Part shown: positions 26,360 to 35,165 of the stretch, piece by piece
Layout of the letters: each line of letters opens with the position of its first letter
How positions within the stretch are numbered: the first letter of the stretch is position 1
NCBI RefSeq assembly: GCF_022179525.1
Contig: NZ_BPQX01000043.1
Coordinates: forward strand, 1-64,000
DNA from: Methylobacterium persicinum
GTDB taxonomy: Bacteria > Pseudomonadota > Alphaproteobacteria > Rhizobiales > Beijerinckiaceae
Direction: 5' to 3'
DNA: 64,000 nucleotides
Position numbers and translations under genes: made by a program
Notes under the pieces: generated by a model
Databases searched by the model: none
Seen by the model: the letters and a program-made list of their open reading frames with translations, nothing else
What the model was told of the DNA's origin: nothing

Positions 26360-26791
26360 GGTCCTGTCCTCGCCTAAGAGCGGAAACTGAGGGTCTTTAG
26401 GGGCTTTGCGCGCTGCGCGATGGCGCAGGGGTTTCGTGGGGTCTCGGCGGGCGACAGGCCGATCGCCGGCCCGGGGCGGATCTCGCCGCGGTGGCGGGTG
26501 CGAAGGCCAGGAGGACGCACGCGCGGCGCCCGGCAATGACGCGCAAGCCCATTCCCGTCCCTTGCAGGGAAGTGTTCGCCGGACAAGGGCTTTCCCCGGT
26601 CCGCCTGAGAAGGCCGAACAGTTCTGTGAGCGGGCATGATCCGCTACGGGCACGCGACCGGCGCCGGGCCTGGTTTCGGCGGCGGTGCCCTCAAATTCAT
26701 GTGTCGGAGCGCTGCCGCAGCCTTATGCGCGCTTGCCTATTCGGTGGGCAATCTGCTTGGAAGCGCGGCTGTTGTGCAAAAGGTACTCCGC
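26360..26791. other. Divergent intergenic region before the ammonium transporter
   Basis: 432 bp between the divergent MFS and amt genes. The frame of the amt gene stays open back to 26636, so a longer N-terminus (for example from the ATG at 26699) cannot be excluded. Otherwise no gene, repeat or clear operator is seen. Confidence 0.4.
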
Positions 26792-28090
26792 ATGTCGCCG
26801 CTCCTCGTCCGTGGCCTGACCGGCCTCGCCCTGCTGCCGCTGACCGCCTCGCCAGGTCTCGCGGCCACGGCCGCCCCCGATACCGGCAGCACGGCCTGGA
26901 TCCTGACCGCGTCCGCCCTCGTCCTGTTCATGACGCTGCCCGGGCTTGCCCTGTTTTACGGCGGACTGGTCCATGCCCGGAACGTCCTGTCGGTGCTGAT
27001 GCAGTGCTTCGCCATCTGCTGCATCGCCTCCGTGCTCTGGGCGGTCTGCGGCTACAGCCTCGCCTTCGACGGCGAGGGCGCGCTGATCGGCAGCCTGCAC
27101 AAGGCCTTCCTCGCCCACCTCGCGCCGCTCCGCCCGGGGACGCCCCTGCCGGAGGCGGTGTTCGCCCTCTACCAGATGACCTTCGCGGTCATCACGCCGG
27201 CCCTGATCATCGGGGCGATCCCGGAGCGGGTATCCTTTCCCTTCGTTGCGCTGTTCTCGGCGCTGTGGCTGCTTTTCGTCTACGTGCCCGTGGCGCACTG
27301 GATCTGGGGCGGAGGCTGGCTCGCCGGTCTCGGCACCCTCGATTTCGCCGGCGGCATCGTGGTTCACACCACCGCGGGGGTCTCGGCCCTGCTGCTTGCC
27401 CTGATGGTCGGCCGCCGCCGGGGTTTCCCGACGACCATGACGCCACCCCACAGCCCCGGCATGACGATGACCGGCGCCGGCATGCTCTGGGTCGGCTGGT
27501 TCGGCTTCAACGGCGGCAGCGCCCTGGCCGCCGATGCGAGCGCCGCCAACGCCATCCTCGTGACGCATCTCTCGGCCTCGGCGGGCGCCCTGGCCTGGAC
27601 GGCGGCCGAATGGATCAAGATCCGCAAGCCCACCTCCATCGGCATCGTCACGGGTTGCGTGGCGGGCCTCGCGACGATCACCCCGGCGGCGGGGTACGTC
27701 TCGCCCGCGGCGGCCCTGGCGATCGGCACCGCGGGGGGCCTCGTGTGCTTCTTCATCACCCTTTACGTGAAGCACCGCCTCGTCATCGACGATTCCCTCG
27801 ATGTTTTCGCCGTGCACGGCGTCGGCGGGATACTCGGCTCGCTCCTGCTGCCGGTCTTCCTGTCTCCCGATCTCGGGGGAGCGGGCTTCGCCGAGGGCCG
27901 GACGGCCGTGGGGCAACTTGCGGTCCAGATCCTCGCCGTCGGGGTCGTCGCCCTCTGGTCGGGGCTGCTCACCTTCGGCATCGGCCGGCTCCTCGGCGCC
28001 GTCGTGCCCCTGCGGGTCGATCAGGAAGCGGAACATGACGGGCTGGATCTCGCCAGCCACGGCGAACGCGCCTACGAATTCACGCCCTGA
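26792..28090 (+). CDS. amt: Ammonium transporter (Amt/MEP family)
   Basis: 432 residues. A cleavable leader ends near GLAAT, as in many bacterial Amt proteins, and 11 membrane helices follow. Family hallmarks are visible: ALFYGGLVHARNVLS, AIPERVSF, VPVAHWIWGGGW with a core His region (IVVHTTAGVSAL), WFGFNGGSAL and the second His segment (VFAVHGVGGILGSLLLPVF). It conducts ammonium/ammonia across the inner membrane. No glnK is adjacent, so this is probably not the principal glnK-linked copy. A histidine kinase gene begins 132 bp downstream on the same strand. Confidence 0.93.
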   Translation: MSPLLVRGLTGLALLPLTASPGLAATAAPDTGSTAWILTASALVLFMTLPGLALFYGGLVHARNVLSVLMQCFAICCIASVLWAVCGYSLAFDGEGALIGSLHKAFLAHLAPLRPGTPLPEAVFALYQMTFAVITPALIIGAIPERVSFPFVALFSALWLLFVYVPVAHWIWGGGWLAGLGTLDFAGGIVVHTTAGVSALLLALMVGRRRGFPTTMTPPHSPGMTMTGAGMLWVGWFGFNGGSALAADASAANAILVTHLSASAGALAWTAAEWIKIRKPTSIGIVTGCVAGLATITPAAGYVSPAAALAIGTAGGLVCFFITLYVKHRLVIDDSLDVFAVHGVGGILGSLLLPVFLSPDLGGAGFAEGRTAVGQLAVQILAVGVVALWSGLLTFGIGRLLGAVVPLRVDQEAEHDGLDLASHGERAYEFTP

Positions 28091-28222
28091 TGCGGCCGCG
28101 CGCGGCGGGGCCATCCCGCTCCCGTGCCTCGATGGTTTCCCCCGGGCGGATCTCGCCTATCTTCCGCTTCCGAGGTCCCGAGGCGCGCGGCGAGGGTGAC
28201 CGGGAACGGGGCGAGTCCCTCG

Positions 28223-29950
28223 ATGTCACTGTCGAAGCGGATCGTGGGCCTTGTGGGTTTGGCGCTGGTGCCCGCGCTCGCGATCCAGGGTTACAACGAA
28301 TACGCCCTGCGCGCCGCCCGGGGACAGGCCGTCCGGGCCGAGGCCATGCGCACGGCCCGCGGCGCCGCCGCGGAACTCGGCCAGTTCATCCGCGGCGCCC
28401 GGCAGATCCTCGGCATCCTCGCGGAGGTTCCGGAGATCCGCCAGAGGGAGCCGCAGGCCTGCACGAACTATCTCCGCACCGTCGTCGACAAGATGCCCGG
28501 CTCGTTCTTCTTCGGGCTGGCCGGGGCGGACGGGAACATCGTGTGCAACACGCTCGGGTCCTCGCCCGGGGCCTATTCGGTCGCCGACCGGTCCTACTTC
28601 AAGGAGGCCATGCGGACGGGTGGCTTCGCCATCGGGGACGTCGTCATCGGCCGGGTGACCCAGCGGCCCACCATCCAGTTCGCCCTGGCGGTCATCGGCC
28701 GGGACGGCCGGCCCGACGGCATCGTGCTGACCAGCATCGACCTGTCCTACCTCGCCGGACGTCTGGCGGCCGTCGGGCTGCCGCCGGACGCCACGCTGAC
28801 CCTGGCGGATCGAAACGGGACCGTCCTCGTCCGCCTGCCCGACCACGAGCAATGGGTGGGCAAGCCGCTGCCCGCGCCATACTGGACATCGCTTGTGGCG
28901 CATCGCGGCACCGTCGCGGACCTCCCCGGCCTCCGGGGCCAACCCCGGATCACCGCCGTGGCCGACCCGATCGCGGAGAATCTCGACACCATCACCGTGG
29001 CGGTGGGGCTCTCACCGGCCTCGGCCTTCGCCGACATCGACGCCGCCACCCGGCGGGGGGTGGTGCTGATCGCCCTCGGCGCTGCCCTCGCCCTGGCGGC
29101 GGCGCTCCTGGCCGAGCGTGTGTTCATCCGGCGGCCGGTCCGCCGGCTGCTCACGGCGGCCGCGGCATGGCGGGCCGGCAAACTCGCGACGCGGACCGGC
29201 ATCTCGGGCCCCGGCGAGTTCGGGCAACTCGCGGAGGCTTTCGATGCGATGGCGGAAGCCCTGCAACGGCATCAAGACGACCTGCGCCAGGAGATCGCCC
29301 GCAGCCGCCTCCTGCAGAACCGACAGACCATGATGCTGCACGAGCTGAACCACCGGGTCCGCAACACCCTGGCCACGATCCAGTCGCTGGCGCGGCAGGG
29401 ACGGCGCGACAACGACCGGGGCGAGCGCCTGGAAGCCCGCATCCTCTCGCTGTCGAAGACCCACGACCTGCTCTCGCGCGACGACTGGACCGGCGCGTCC
29501 CTGCGGGCCGTGCTGGAGAACGAGTTCGCCCCCTTCCAGGACGAGGAAGCGGGCCGGTTCGTCCTCGACGGGCCGGATCTCCACCTCGCGCCCCGCTACG
29601 TCCTGGCCCTGGGCATGACGATCCACGAACTGACCGTGAACGCGGCGCGGTACGGTGCCCTCTCCACGGCGGAGGGCCGGATCGCGGTCACGTGGCGGAC
29701 CTTCGTCGGGGAGGCCGGAATCAGGCGGCTCGTGCTGGACTGGGAGGAGAACGGGGGGCCGCCCGTGCGGGAGCCGGACCGGCGCGGCTTCGGCACCCGC
29801 CTCATCACCGGCGGCGTCAGCCGCGAACTCGGCGGGACGGTGACCCTGCGGTTCTCCCCCGAGGGCCTGCGCTGCTCCCTCGACGTCCCCCTCGACGAAC
29901 CCGACCGTTTCCTTTCGTTCCGGGAGGATTCGTCCCGTTCGGCCGCCTGA
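28223..29950 (+). CDS. HWE-type sensor histidine kinase with Cache and HAMP domains
   Basis: 575 residues. TM1 is near residues 8-25, followed by a double Cache periplasmic sensor (SVADRSYFKEAMRTGGFAIGDVV is characteristic), TM2 at about 272-295, a HAMP segment, and a kinase core. The phospho-acceptor box is ELNHRVRNTL with His377, the HWE/HisKA_2 signature. The ATPase region has the HWE hallmarks (MTIHELTVNAARYGALS, WEENGGPPV, GFGTRLI) and ends with a GGTVTLRFSPEGL strand. HWE kinases often act in stress or light responses in Rhizobiales. No response regulator adjoins it. Confidence 0.9.
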   Translation: MSLSKRIVGLVGLALVPALAIQGYNEYALRAARGQAVRAEAMRTARGAAAELGQFIRGARQILGILAEVPEIRQREPQACTNYLRTVVDKMPGSFFFGLAGADGNIVCNTLGSSPGAYSVADRSYFKEAMRTGGFAIGDVVIGRVTQRPTIQFALAVIGRDGRPDGIVLTSIDLSYLAGRLAAVGLPPDATLTLADRNGTVLVRLPDHEQWVGKPLPAPYWTSLVAHRGTVADLPGLRGQPRITAVADPIAENLDTITVAVGLSPASAFADIDAATRRGVVLIALGAALALAAALLAERVFIRRPVRRLLTAAAAWRAGKLATRTGISGPGEFGQLAEAFDAMAEALQRHQDDLRQEIARSRLLQNRQTMMLHELNHRVRNTLATIQSLARQGRRDNDRGERLEARILSLSKTHDLLSRDDWTGASLRAVLENEFAPFQDEEAGRFVLDGPDLHLAPRYVLALGMTIHELTVNAARYGALSTAEGRIAVTWRTFVGEAGIRRLVLDWEENGGPPVREPDRRGFGTRLITGGVSRELGGTVTLRFSPEGLRCSLDVPLDEPDRFLSFREDSSRSAA

Positions 29951-29971
29951 GGGGCTGCCCGGCAGCCCCTC
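29949..29971. terminator. Terminator hairpin between convergent genes
   Basis: A 10-bp perfect stem (GAGGGGCTGC/GCAGCCCCTC) with a 3-nt loop begins in the stop codon of the HWE kinase gene, 13 bp from the stop of the convergent chemoreceptor gene. It could serve both directions. Confidence 0.65.
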
Positions 29972-29983
29972 TCCTGCGTGTCC

Positions 29984-31468
29984 TCAGGCGATGGCCCGGG
30001 CCGCTTCCCGGACCTGCCGCGTGACCCCGCCGACGCGCTCGCTCGCCTGGGCGATCGCCGCGACCCCCGCCGCGATGCCCGCCGCCCCCTGCGAGGCGGT
30101 CTGCATGCTGCCCGACATCTCCCGGGTCACGGCCGATTGCTCCTCCACCGCCGCCGCGATGGCCGCCGCCGCCTCGTCCAGGGTTCGGATCGTCGATCCG
30201 ATCGTGCCGATCGCCTCCACGGCGTCCCGGGTCGCCCCCTGGGTCGCCGCGATCTGCCCGCGAATCTGCTCCGTCGCCCGCGCCGTCTGCTCGGCCAGGG
30301 CCTTCACCTCGGCGGCGACGACCGCGAAACCCTTGCCCGCGGCCCCGGCGCGGGCCGCCTCGATCGTGGCGTTGAGGGCCAGCAGGTTGGTCTGCCCGGC
30401 GATGCCCTGGATCAGCCCGACCACATCGCCGATCTGCGAGGCGAGGCCGCTCAGCCCGGCCACGATCTCCTGTGTGCGCCGTGCCTGCAGGACCGCCTCG
30501 CCGGCCATCCGCGCGGCGTGGCTGCTCTGCTGGCCGATCTCGTCCACCGAGGCCGAGAGTTGCTCGGCTCCCGCCGCCAACGCCTCGATGCCGCCCGAGA
30601 CCCGGCCCACGATGTCCGTCGCCTCCACCGCCTGGGCGCTCACGTCGGCCACGCCGGTGCCGATCACGTCGAGATCCACGCCGATCGCCCGTTGCGCCTC
30701 GGCGCGACGGTGCCGCTCCTGCACTTCGGCCGTGATGTCGGTGGCGAACTTGACCACCTTCGCCACCTGTCCCGTCGCGGTGGTGATGGGGTTGTAGGTC
30801 GCCTGGATCCACACCTCCCGGCCGCCCTTGGCCACGCGGCGGAACTCGGCGGACTGGAACTCGCCCCGGGCGAGGGCCGCCCAGAAGGCACGATACGCCT
30901 CGCCCGTCCGCTCGGCCGCATCGACGAACATACCGTGGTGCCGGCCCCGGATCTCGTCGAGCCCATAGCCGACCGTCGCGAGAAAGTTGGCGTTCGCGTC
31001 GAGGATCGTCCCGTCCGGCGTGAACGCGATTACCGCCTGCGACCGGTGAAGCGCCGTGATCTGCCCATCGAGGTCGAGGGCGCGCAGGGTCCGCGCGGTC
31101 ACGTCGGTGGCGAGCTTGATCACGCGGACGACCCGGCCCGACCGGTCGAGCACCGGATTGTAGCTCGCCTCGATCCAGACCTCCCGGCCGCCCTTCGCGA
31201 TGCGGCGGAACGAGCGGATCTGCGCTTCTCCCCGGCGCAGCGCGTCCCAGAACGCCCGGTATTCGGCCGCGTCGCGTTCGTGGGGATCGACGAACATGCC
31301 ATGATGGCGCCCGATGACTTCGTCGCGCGTGTAGCCCATGACGCCGAGGAAGTTGGGGTTGGCGGCCAGGATCGTTCCGTCGGGGGCGAATTCAATGACG
31401 GCCTGAGACCTTTGCAACGCCGCCATCGCATCCGCGCTGCGGACATCTTTCAGTACTGTGGCAAACAT
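29984..31468 (-). CDS. Cytosolic methyl-accepting chemotaxis protein with two PAS domains
   Basis: 494 residues with no membrane segment. Two tandem PAS/PAC domains (about 15-130 and 137-252) are clear internal duplicates, each with the GRHHGMFVD and [12 protein letters not shown] pattern. This layout is that of Aer-like and redox-sensing cytosolic receptors that bind FAD or haem. The MCP signalling domain follows, with the conserved hairpin tip ([21 protein letters not shown]). No C-terminal CheR-tethering pentapeptide is present (ends AREAARAIA). A low-GC promoter region lies upstream. Role: intracellular energy or redox taxis, by inference. Confidence 0.92.
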   Translation of the reverse strand: MFATVLKDVRSADAMAALQRSQAVIEFAPDGTILAANPNFLGVMGYTRDEVIGRHHGMFVDPHERDAAEYRAFWDALRRGEAQIRSFRRIAKGGREVWIEASYNPVLDRSGRVVRVIKLATDVTARTLRALDLDGQITALHRSQAVIAFTPDGTILDANANFLATVGYGLDEIRGRHHGMFVDAAERTGEAYRAFWAALARGEFQSAEFRRVAKGGREVWIQATYNPITTATGQVAKVVKFATDITAEVQERHRRAEAQRAIGVDLDVIGTGVADVSAQAVEATDIVGRVSGGIEALAAGAEQLSASVDEIGQQSSHAARMAGEAVLQARRTQEIVAGLSGLASQIGDVVGLIQGIAGQTNLLALNATIEAARAGAAGKGFAVVAAEVKALAEQTARATEQIRGQIAATQGATRDAVEAIGTIGSTIRTLDEAAAAIAAAVEEQSAVTREMSGSMQTASQGAAGIAAGVAAIAQASERVGGVTRQVREAARAIA

Positions 31469-31956
31469 GCGTATTCCCGCGCCGCTTTGTCCTCACGGGG
31501 CAATGGCGACAAAATGTCCGGGAGTTACGGTGGCGTTCTCCCTGCGACTATTGTCGGAGAACTTGCCCCATGCGGCTGAATTTTCCTTTAAAGCTTACAC
31601 CGTGCGCGCGAATGTCCCACTTAACTCTATGATAATTGAGATACATCCAGATATAATCAGACAACATATTTCGAGCCTAGTTCCGCTCGTCATGAAGAAG
31701 CAGAACGACCTCCAGCCCGCTTGGAGCCGGTAGGAGCGTAACTAGAAATTGAAAAAGCACCTTCAGGACGGACGGCAATAGGCAGGATTTCACGGTCTGC
31801 CCGCGGATGATGGCGGGTCGAGCTCCCCGCGGCCCGCCGGAGCTACAGCAACCAAGCTTCGCGTCAAGGTCCATGCGGACGATCGTCCGTCAGGCGGCGA
31901 TGGGATGTGACGGGGTCGCCGCGGCCGGAATCGAAAGCTTTGCACAGGCGTCCCCA
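31469..31956. other. AT-richer intergenic region
   Basis: 488 bp, of which 31,590-31,680 is notably AT-rich for this genome. It probably contains the chemoreceptor promoter. Short open frames on both strands lack good codon bias or ribosome-binding sites, and no repeat is evident. Confidence 0.4.
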
Positions 31957-32151
31957 TCAGAAGCGCAGGCCCCGGGCCAGCCTCTCCTGCGCCGTCCTGA
32001 TGTCGAGGGAGCGACCATTTTCTCCGATGATGCGGACGACCTGATACCCCTCCTCGGCCCATTTCAGAGCCAGGACCACGGCGCTGGCCGGCTGGACCCG
32101 CGTCGCCGACCGGCACTGCTCATCGCGTTCCGCACGGACGGTGTATGGCAT
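31957..32151 (-). CDS. Small hypothetical protein
   Basis: 64 residues with strongly GC-biased third positions, like neighbouring genes. Sequence features: a basic/polar N-terminus, then one amphipathic helix (PASAVVLALKWAEEGY), a short strand (QVVRIIGENGRSLDI) and a final helix (RTAQERLARGLRF). The helix-strand-helix pattern is common among small conserved Rhizobiales proteins of unknown function. No family is recognised with confidence. Confidence 0.6.
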   Translation of the reverse strand: MPYTVRAERDEQCRSATRVQPASAVVLALKWAEEGYQVVRIIGENGRSLDIRTAQERLARGLRF

Positions 32152-32446
32152 CGGACCGCTCCATCGATTCGCCTTCTGGTTGTTATAAGCGTCGGACCTT
32201 GGAAGATCGAGCCACTATACATAGATTGCAACACAACATCGTGCGCGAGCTAATCACCGCCCAAGCTTGCCTGATCCTGCGGCGGAGGGCCTCGCACGGG
32301 CCTGCTATTGCCGCGCCGCGCTTCGTTGACCGGGAACAACCTGCAGCGGTGCAGATCGGTCCTTTTGACCTATTTCGACGCATGGCTCCGGCTGGTAACA
32401 CCCCGGGGCCGGTCCGCACGGGAATCGACCGGGACTGGAAGCCGGA

Positions 32447-34702
32447 TTGAATCAGACAAGCCACAGCGCTACCCGGCCGGTCGACCTCTCGGTCTGCGAC
32501 CGGGAGCCCATCCACATCGTGGGCAGCGTGCAGCCGCACGGGTTCCTGCTCACCCTGGCGCTCCCGGACCTCACCGTCGTCCAGGCCAGCGAGAACGCGC
32601 CTTCGTCCGCGTCCCCGGGCGCCAGCCTCGACGGGGCGTTCCCGGAGCTCGCCGTCCTGGTGCGGCGCTATCTCGACGGGGAAGCCCCACAGGACGGTGC
32701 CACCTATCTGCGCACCGTGACCCTCGGATCCGGCTCCTCCCGGCAGGGCTACGAGGTCGCCGCCCACCGGGTCGACGATCTCGTCGTGCTGGAACTGGAG
32801 GAGACGGACAACCTGTCCGGCGATGCCGGCCTCGACGCCCTCACGCCCCGGCTGCGCGCTTTCGTGGAGCACCTGCACGCCGCCCGGTCCGTCGAGGATC
32901 TCTGCCAGCTCCTGGCGGAGGACATCCGCTACGTCACCGGCTTCGACCGGGCGCTGGTCTACCGGTTCGACAGGGACTGGCACGGGACGGTGCTGGCGGA
33001 GGACGGCAGCGGCATCCTGCCGAGCTACCTCGACCTGCGCTTTCCCGCCTCGGATATCCCCGCCCAGGCCCGGGAACTCTACCGCCGCAACCGGCTGCGC
33101 ATCATCCCCGATGCTGGCTACAGGCCCGTGCCGATCCACCCCTCAGCCACCCCGGCGGGCAAGCCCCTGGATCTGAGCCAATCGGTGCTGCGCTCCGTCT
33201 CGCCGGTCCACGTCGAGTACATGCGCAACATGGGCACCATGGCGTCCATGTCGGTGTCGATCCTGGTCGACGGAGCCCTCTGGGGTCTCGTGTCCTGCCA
33301 CAACCGCGATCCCAAGCGGGTGCCGCTCCAGGCCCGCAACGCCTGCGATTTCCTCACCCAGATCTTCGCCCTACAACTCGCCGCCCGCGAACGGGGGGCG
33401 CAGGCCGAGCAGCGCCTCGCCCTGGGCGCGGTCCAGGCCCGGCTCCTCGCCTACATGGCCGAGGAGGAAAGCTTCGTCGACGGGCTCCTGAACCACCCCG
33501 ACGACGTCCTCGCCCTGGTGAACGCCTCAGGCGCCGCGGTGGTGACGGCGGAGAAGTGCCGCCTCCTCGGCGCGACGCCTTCCGAGCGGGAGGTGCGCGC
33601 CCTGTCCGACTGGTTGGCCGCCCGCGACGAGGAAGAGGTCTTCGTGGCCGAGGCGCTCTCGGAGGTCTTCCCCCCGGCGGAGGCCTTCGCCGACCGGGCG
33701 AGCGGCGTCCTCGCCATCTCGGTCTCCAAGAAATACGCGAGCTACGTCCTCTGGTTCAGGCCGGAGGTCGTCCGCACGGTCAAATGGGGCGGCAATCCCG
33801 TGAAGGCGGTGCGGCCCGACCCGTCCGGGGGCCCGGACCGGCTGCACCCGCGCAAGTCGTTCGAGATCTGGAAGGAGACGGTGAAGGGCCGCTCCCTGCC
33901 CTGGACCCTGCCGGAGGTCGAGGCCGCCAAGGATCTGCGGGCTTCGGTGCTGGGCATCGTTCTGCGCCGGGCGGAGGAACTCGCCGCGATCAGCGAGGAG
34001 CTGCAGCGCTCGAACAAGGAGCTGGAAGCCTTCTCCTACTCGGTCAGCCACGACCTGCGGGCCCCGTTCCGACACATCGTGGGATACTCGAACCTGCTCA
34101 AGACCCGCGAGGGGGCGAACCTCTCGGAAAAGGGCCGGCACTATGTCGAGACCATCATCGAGGCCGCGTTCTCCGCCGGGACCCTCGTCGACAACCTGCT
34201 CAGCTTCTCGCAGATGGGGCGGCACGCCCTGAACAAGGTCACGGGCGATCTCAACGCCCTGGTCGAAGAGGTCCGGCGCAAGGTCCAGCGGGACATCACC
34301 CCGGACCGGACGGTGCGCTGGGAGATCGGCGACCTCGGGCGGGTCCACGCCGATCCCGTCATGCTGCGGCTCGTCATCGAGAACCTGCTCTCGAACGCGG
34401 TGAAGTACAGCCGCGGCAAGCCCGTGGCGGTGGTCGAGATCGGACGGGCGCCCCCCCAGGACGGGGAGGCCGTGTTCTACGTGCGCGACAACGGGGCCGG
34501 GTTCGACATGGCCTATGTCGACAAGCTCTTCGGCGTGTTCCAGCGCCTGCACAGGGTGGAGGAGTTCGAGGGCACCGGCATCGGGCTCGCCAATGTCCGC
34601 CGGATCGTCGAGCGGCACGGCGGCCGGACCTGGGCCGAGGGCCGGCTCGGCGAGGGTGCCACCTTCTACTTCACCCTGCCGATCCGGGAGGAAGCGCACT
34701 GA
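32447..34702 (+). CDS. bphP: Bacteriophytochrome histidine kinase
   Basis: 751 residues from a TTG start preceded by GGAAG. Order: PAS-2 domain with the biliverdin-attachment Cys17 in SVCDREPIHIVGSVQPHG, GAF domain with the chromophore-pocket motif PASDIP, His-containing SPVHVEYMRNMGTMASMS, PHY domain with the tongue motif PRKSFEIWKE, then HisKA (His535 in SVSHDLRAP) and HATPase_c (DNGAGFDMAYVDKLFGVF, GTGIGLANV). It senses red and far-red light and passes phosphate to a response regulator. It sits directly upstream (1 bp gap) of a single-domain response regulator and a second kinase, forming a light-signalling operon. Confidence 0.95.
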   Translation: MNQTSHSATRPVDLSVCDREPIHIVGSVQPHGFLLTLALPDLTVVQASENAPSSASPGASLDGAFPELAVLVRRYLDGEAPQDGATYLRTVTLGSGSSRQGYEVAAHRVDDLVVLELEETDNLSGDAGLDALTPRLRAFVEHLHAARSVEDLCQLLAEDIRYVTGFDRALVYRFDRDWHGTVLAEDGSGILPSYLDLRFPASDIPAQARELYRRNRLRIIPDAGYRPVPIHPSATPAGKPLDLSQSVLRSVSPVHVEYMRNMGTMASMSVSILVDGALWGLVSCHNRDPKRVPLQARNACDFLTQIFALQLAARERGAQAEQRLALGAVQARLLAYMAEEESFVDGLLNHPDDVLALVNASGAAVVTAEKCRLLGATPSEREVRALSDWLAARDEEEVFVAEALSEVFPPAEAFADRASGVLAISVSKKYASYVLWFRPEVVRTVKWGGNPVKAVRPDPSGGPDRLHPRKSFEIWKETVKGRSLPWTLPEVEAAKDLRASVLGIVLRRAEELAAISEELQRSNKELEAFSYSVSHDLRAPFRHIVGYSNLLKTREGANLSEKGRHYVETIIEAAFSAGTLVDNLLSFSQMGRHALNKVTGDLNALVEEVRRKVQRDITPDRTVRWEIGDLGRVHADPVMLRLVIENLLSNAVKYSRGKPVAVVEIGRAPPQDGEAVFYVRDNGAGFDMAYVDKLFGVFQRLHRVEEFEGTGIGLANVRRIVERHGGRTWAEGRLGEGATFYFTLPIREEAH

Positions 34703-34703
34703 T

Positions 34704-35165
34704 ATGGCCAAACTGAAGCCGATCCTCTTGGTCGAGGACAATCCGAACGACGTCGAACTGACCCTGGCCGCCCTGGAATCGAGCCAGCTCGCCAACGAGA
34801 TCGTCATCTGCCGCGATGGGGCAGAGGCCCTCGACTTCATCTACCGGCGGGGGACGCACGAGAAGCGCCAAGCCCAGGACCCGGCGGTCGTCCTCCTCGA
34901 CCTCAAGCTGCCGAAGGTCGATGGGCTGGAAGTGCTCGCCAAGATCAAGGGCGATCCCGCCACCCGCAGCGTCCCCGTGGTGATGCTGACCTCGTCGCGG
35001 GAGGAGACCGACGTGGTGAGATCCTATAATCTCGGGGTCAACGCCTTCGTGGTGAAGCCCGTCGCCTTCGACGAGTTCTTTGCGGCGATCAAGGAGATCG
35101 GCGTGTTCTGGGCCCTTCTGAACGAGCCGCCGCCACACAGGGGAGGCTGGCCATCAAACGCGTGA
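34704..35165 (+). CDS. Single-domain response regulator (phytochrome partner, Rcp1-like)
   Basis: 153 residues, a stand-alone receiver domain. The acidic pocket (VEDNPND), phospho-acceptor Asp66 (VVLLDLKLPKVDG), MLTSS and the Lys of VVKPVAFDEF are all present. Length and the RRGTHEKR insertion match the Rcp1-type regulators that pair with bacterial phytochromes. It starts 1 bp after the phytochrome gene and overlaps the next kinase gene by 4 bp (GTGA), so translational coupling is likely. There is no output domain; the signal presumably goes on to another protein, plausibly the hybrid kinase encoded next. Confidence 0.93.
   Translation: MAKLKPILLVEDNPNDVELTLAALESSQLANEIVICRDGAEALDFIYRRGTHEKRQAQDPAVVLLDLKLPKVDGLEVLAKIKGDPATRSVPVVMLTSSREETDVVRSYNLGVNAFVVKPVAFDEFFAAIKEIGVFWALLNEPPPHRGGWPSNA

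Noticed and set aside
31458-31733. Possible + strand small gene of about 91 residues
   Set aside because: It lies in AT-rich promoter-like DNA with poor codon bias and overlaps the start of the chemoreceptor gene on the other strand.
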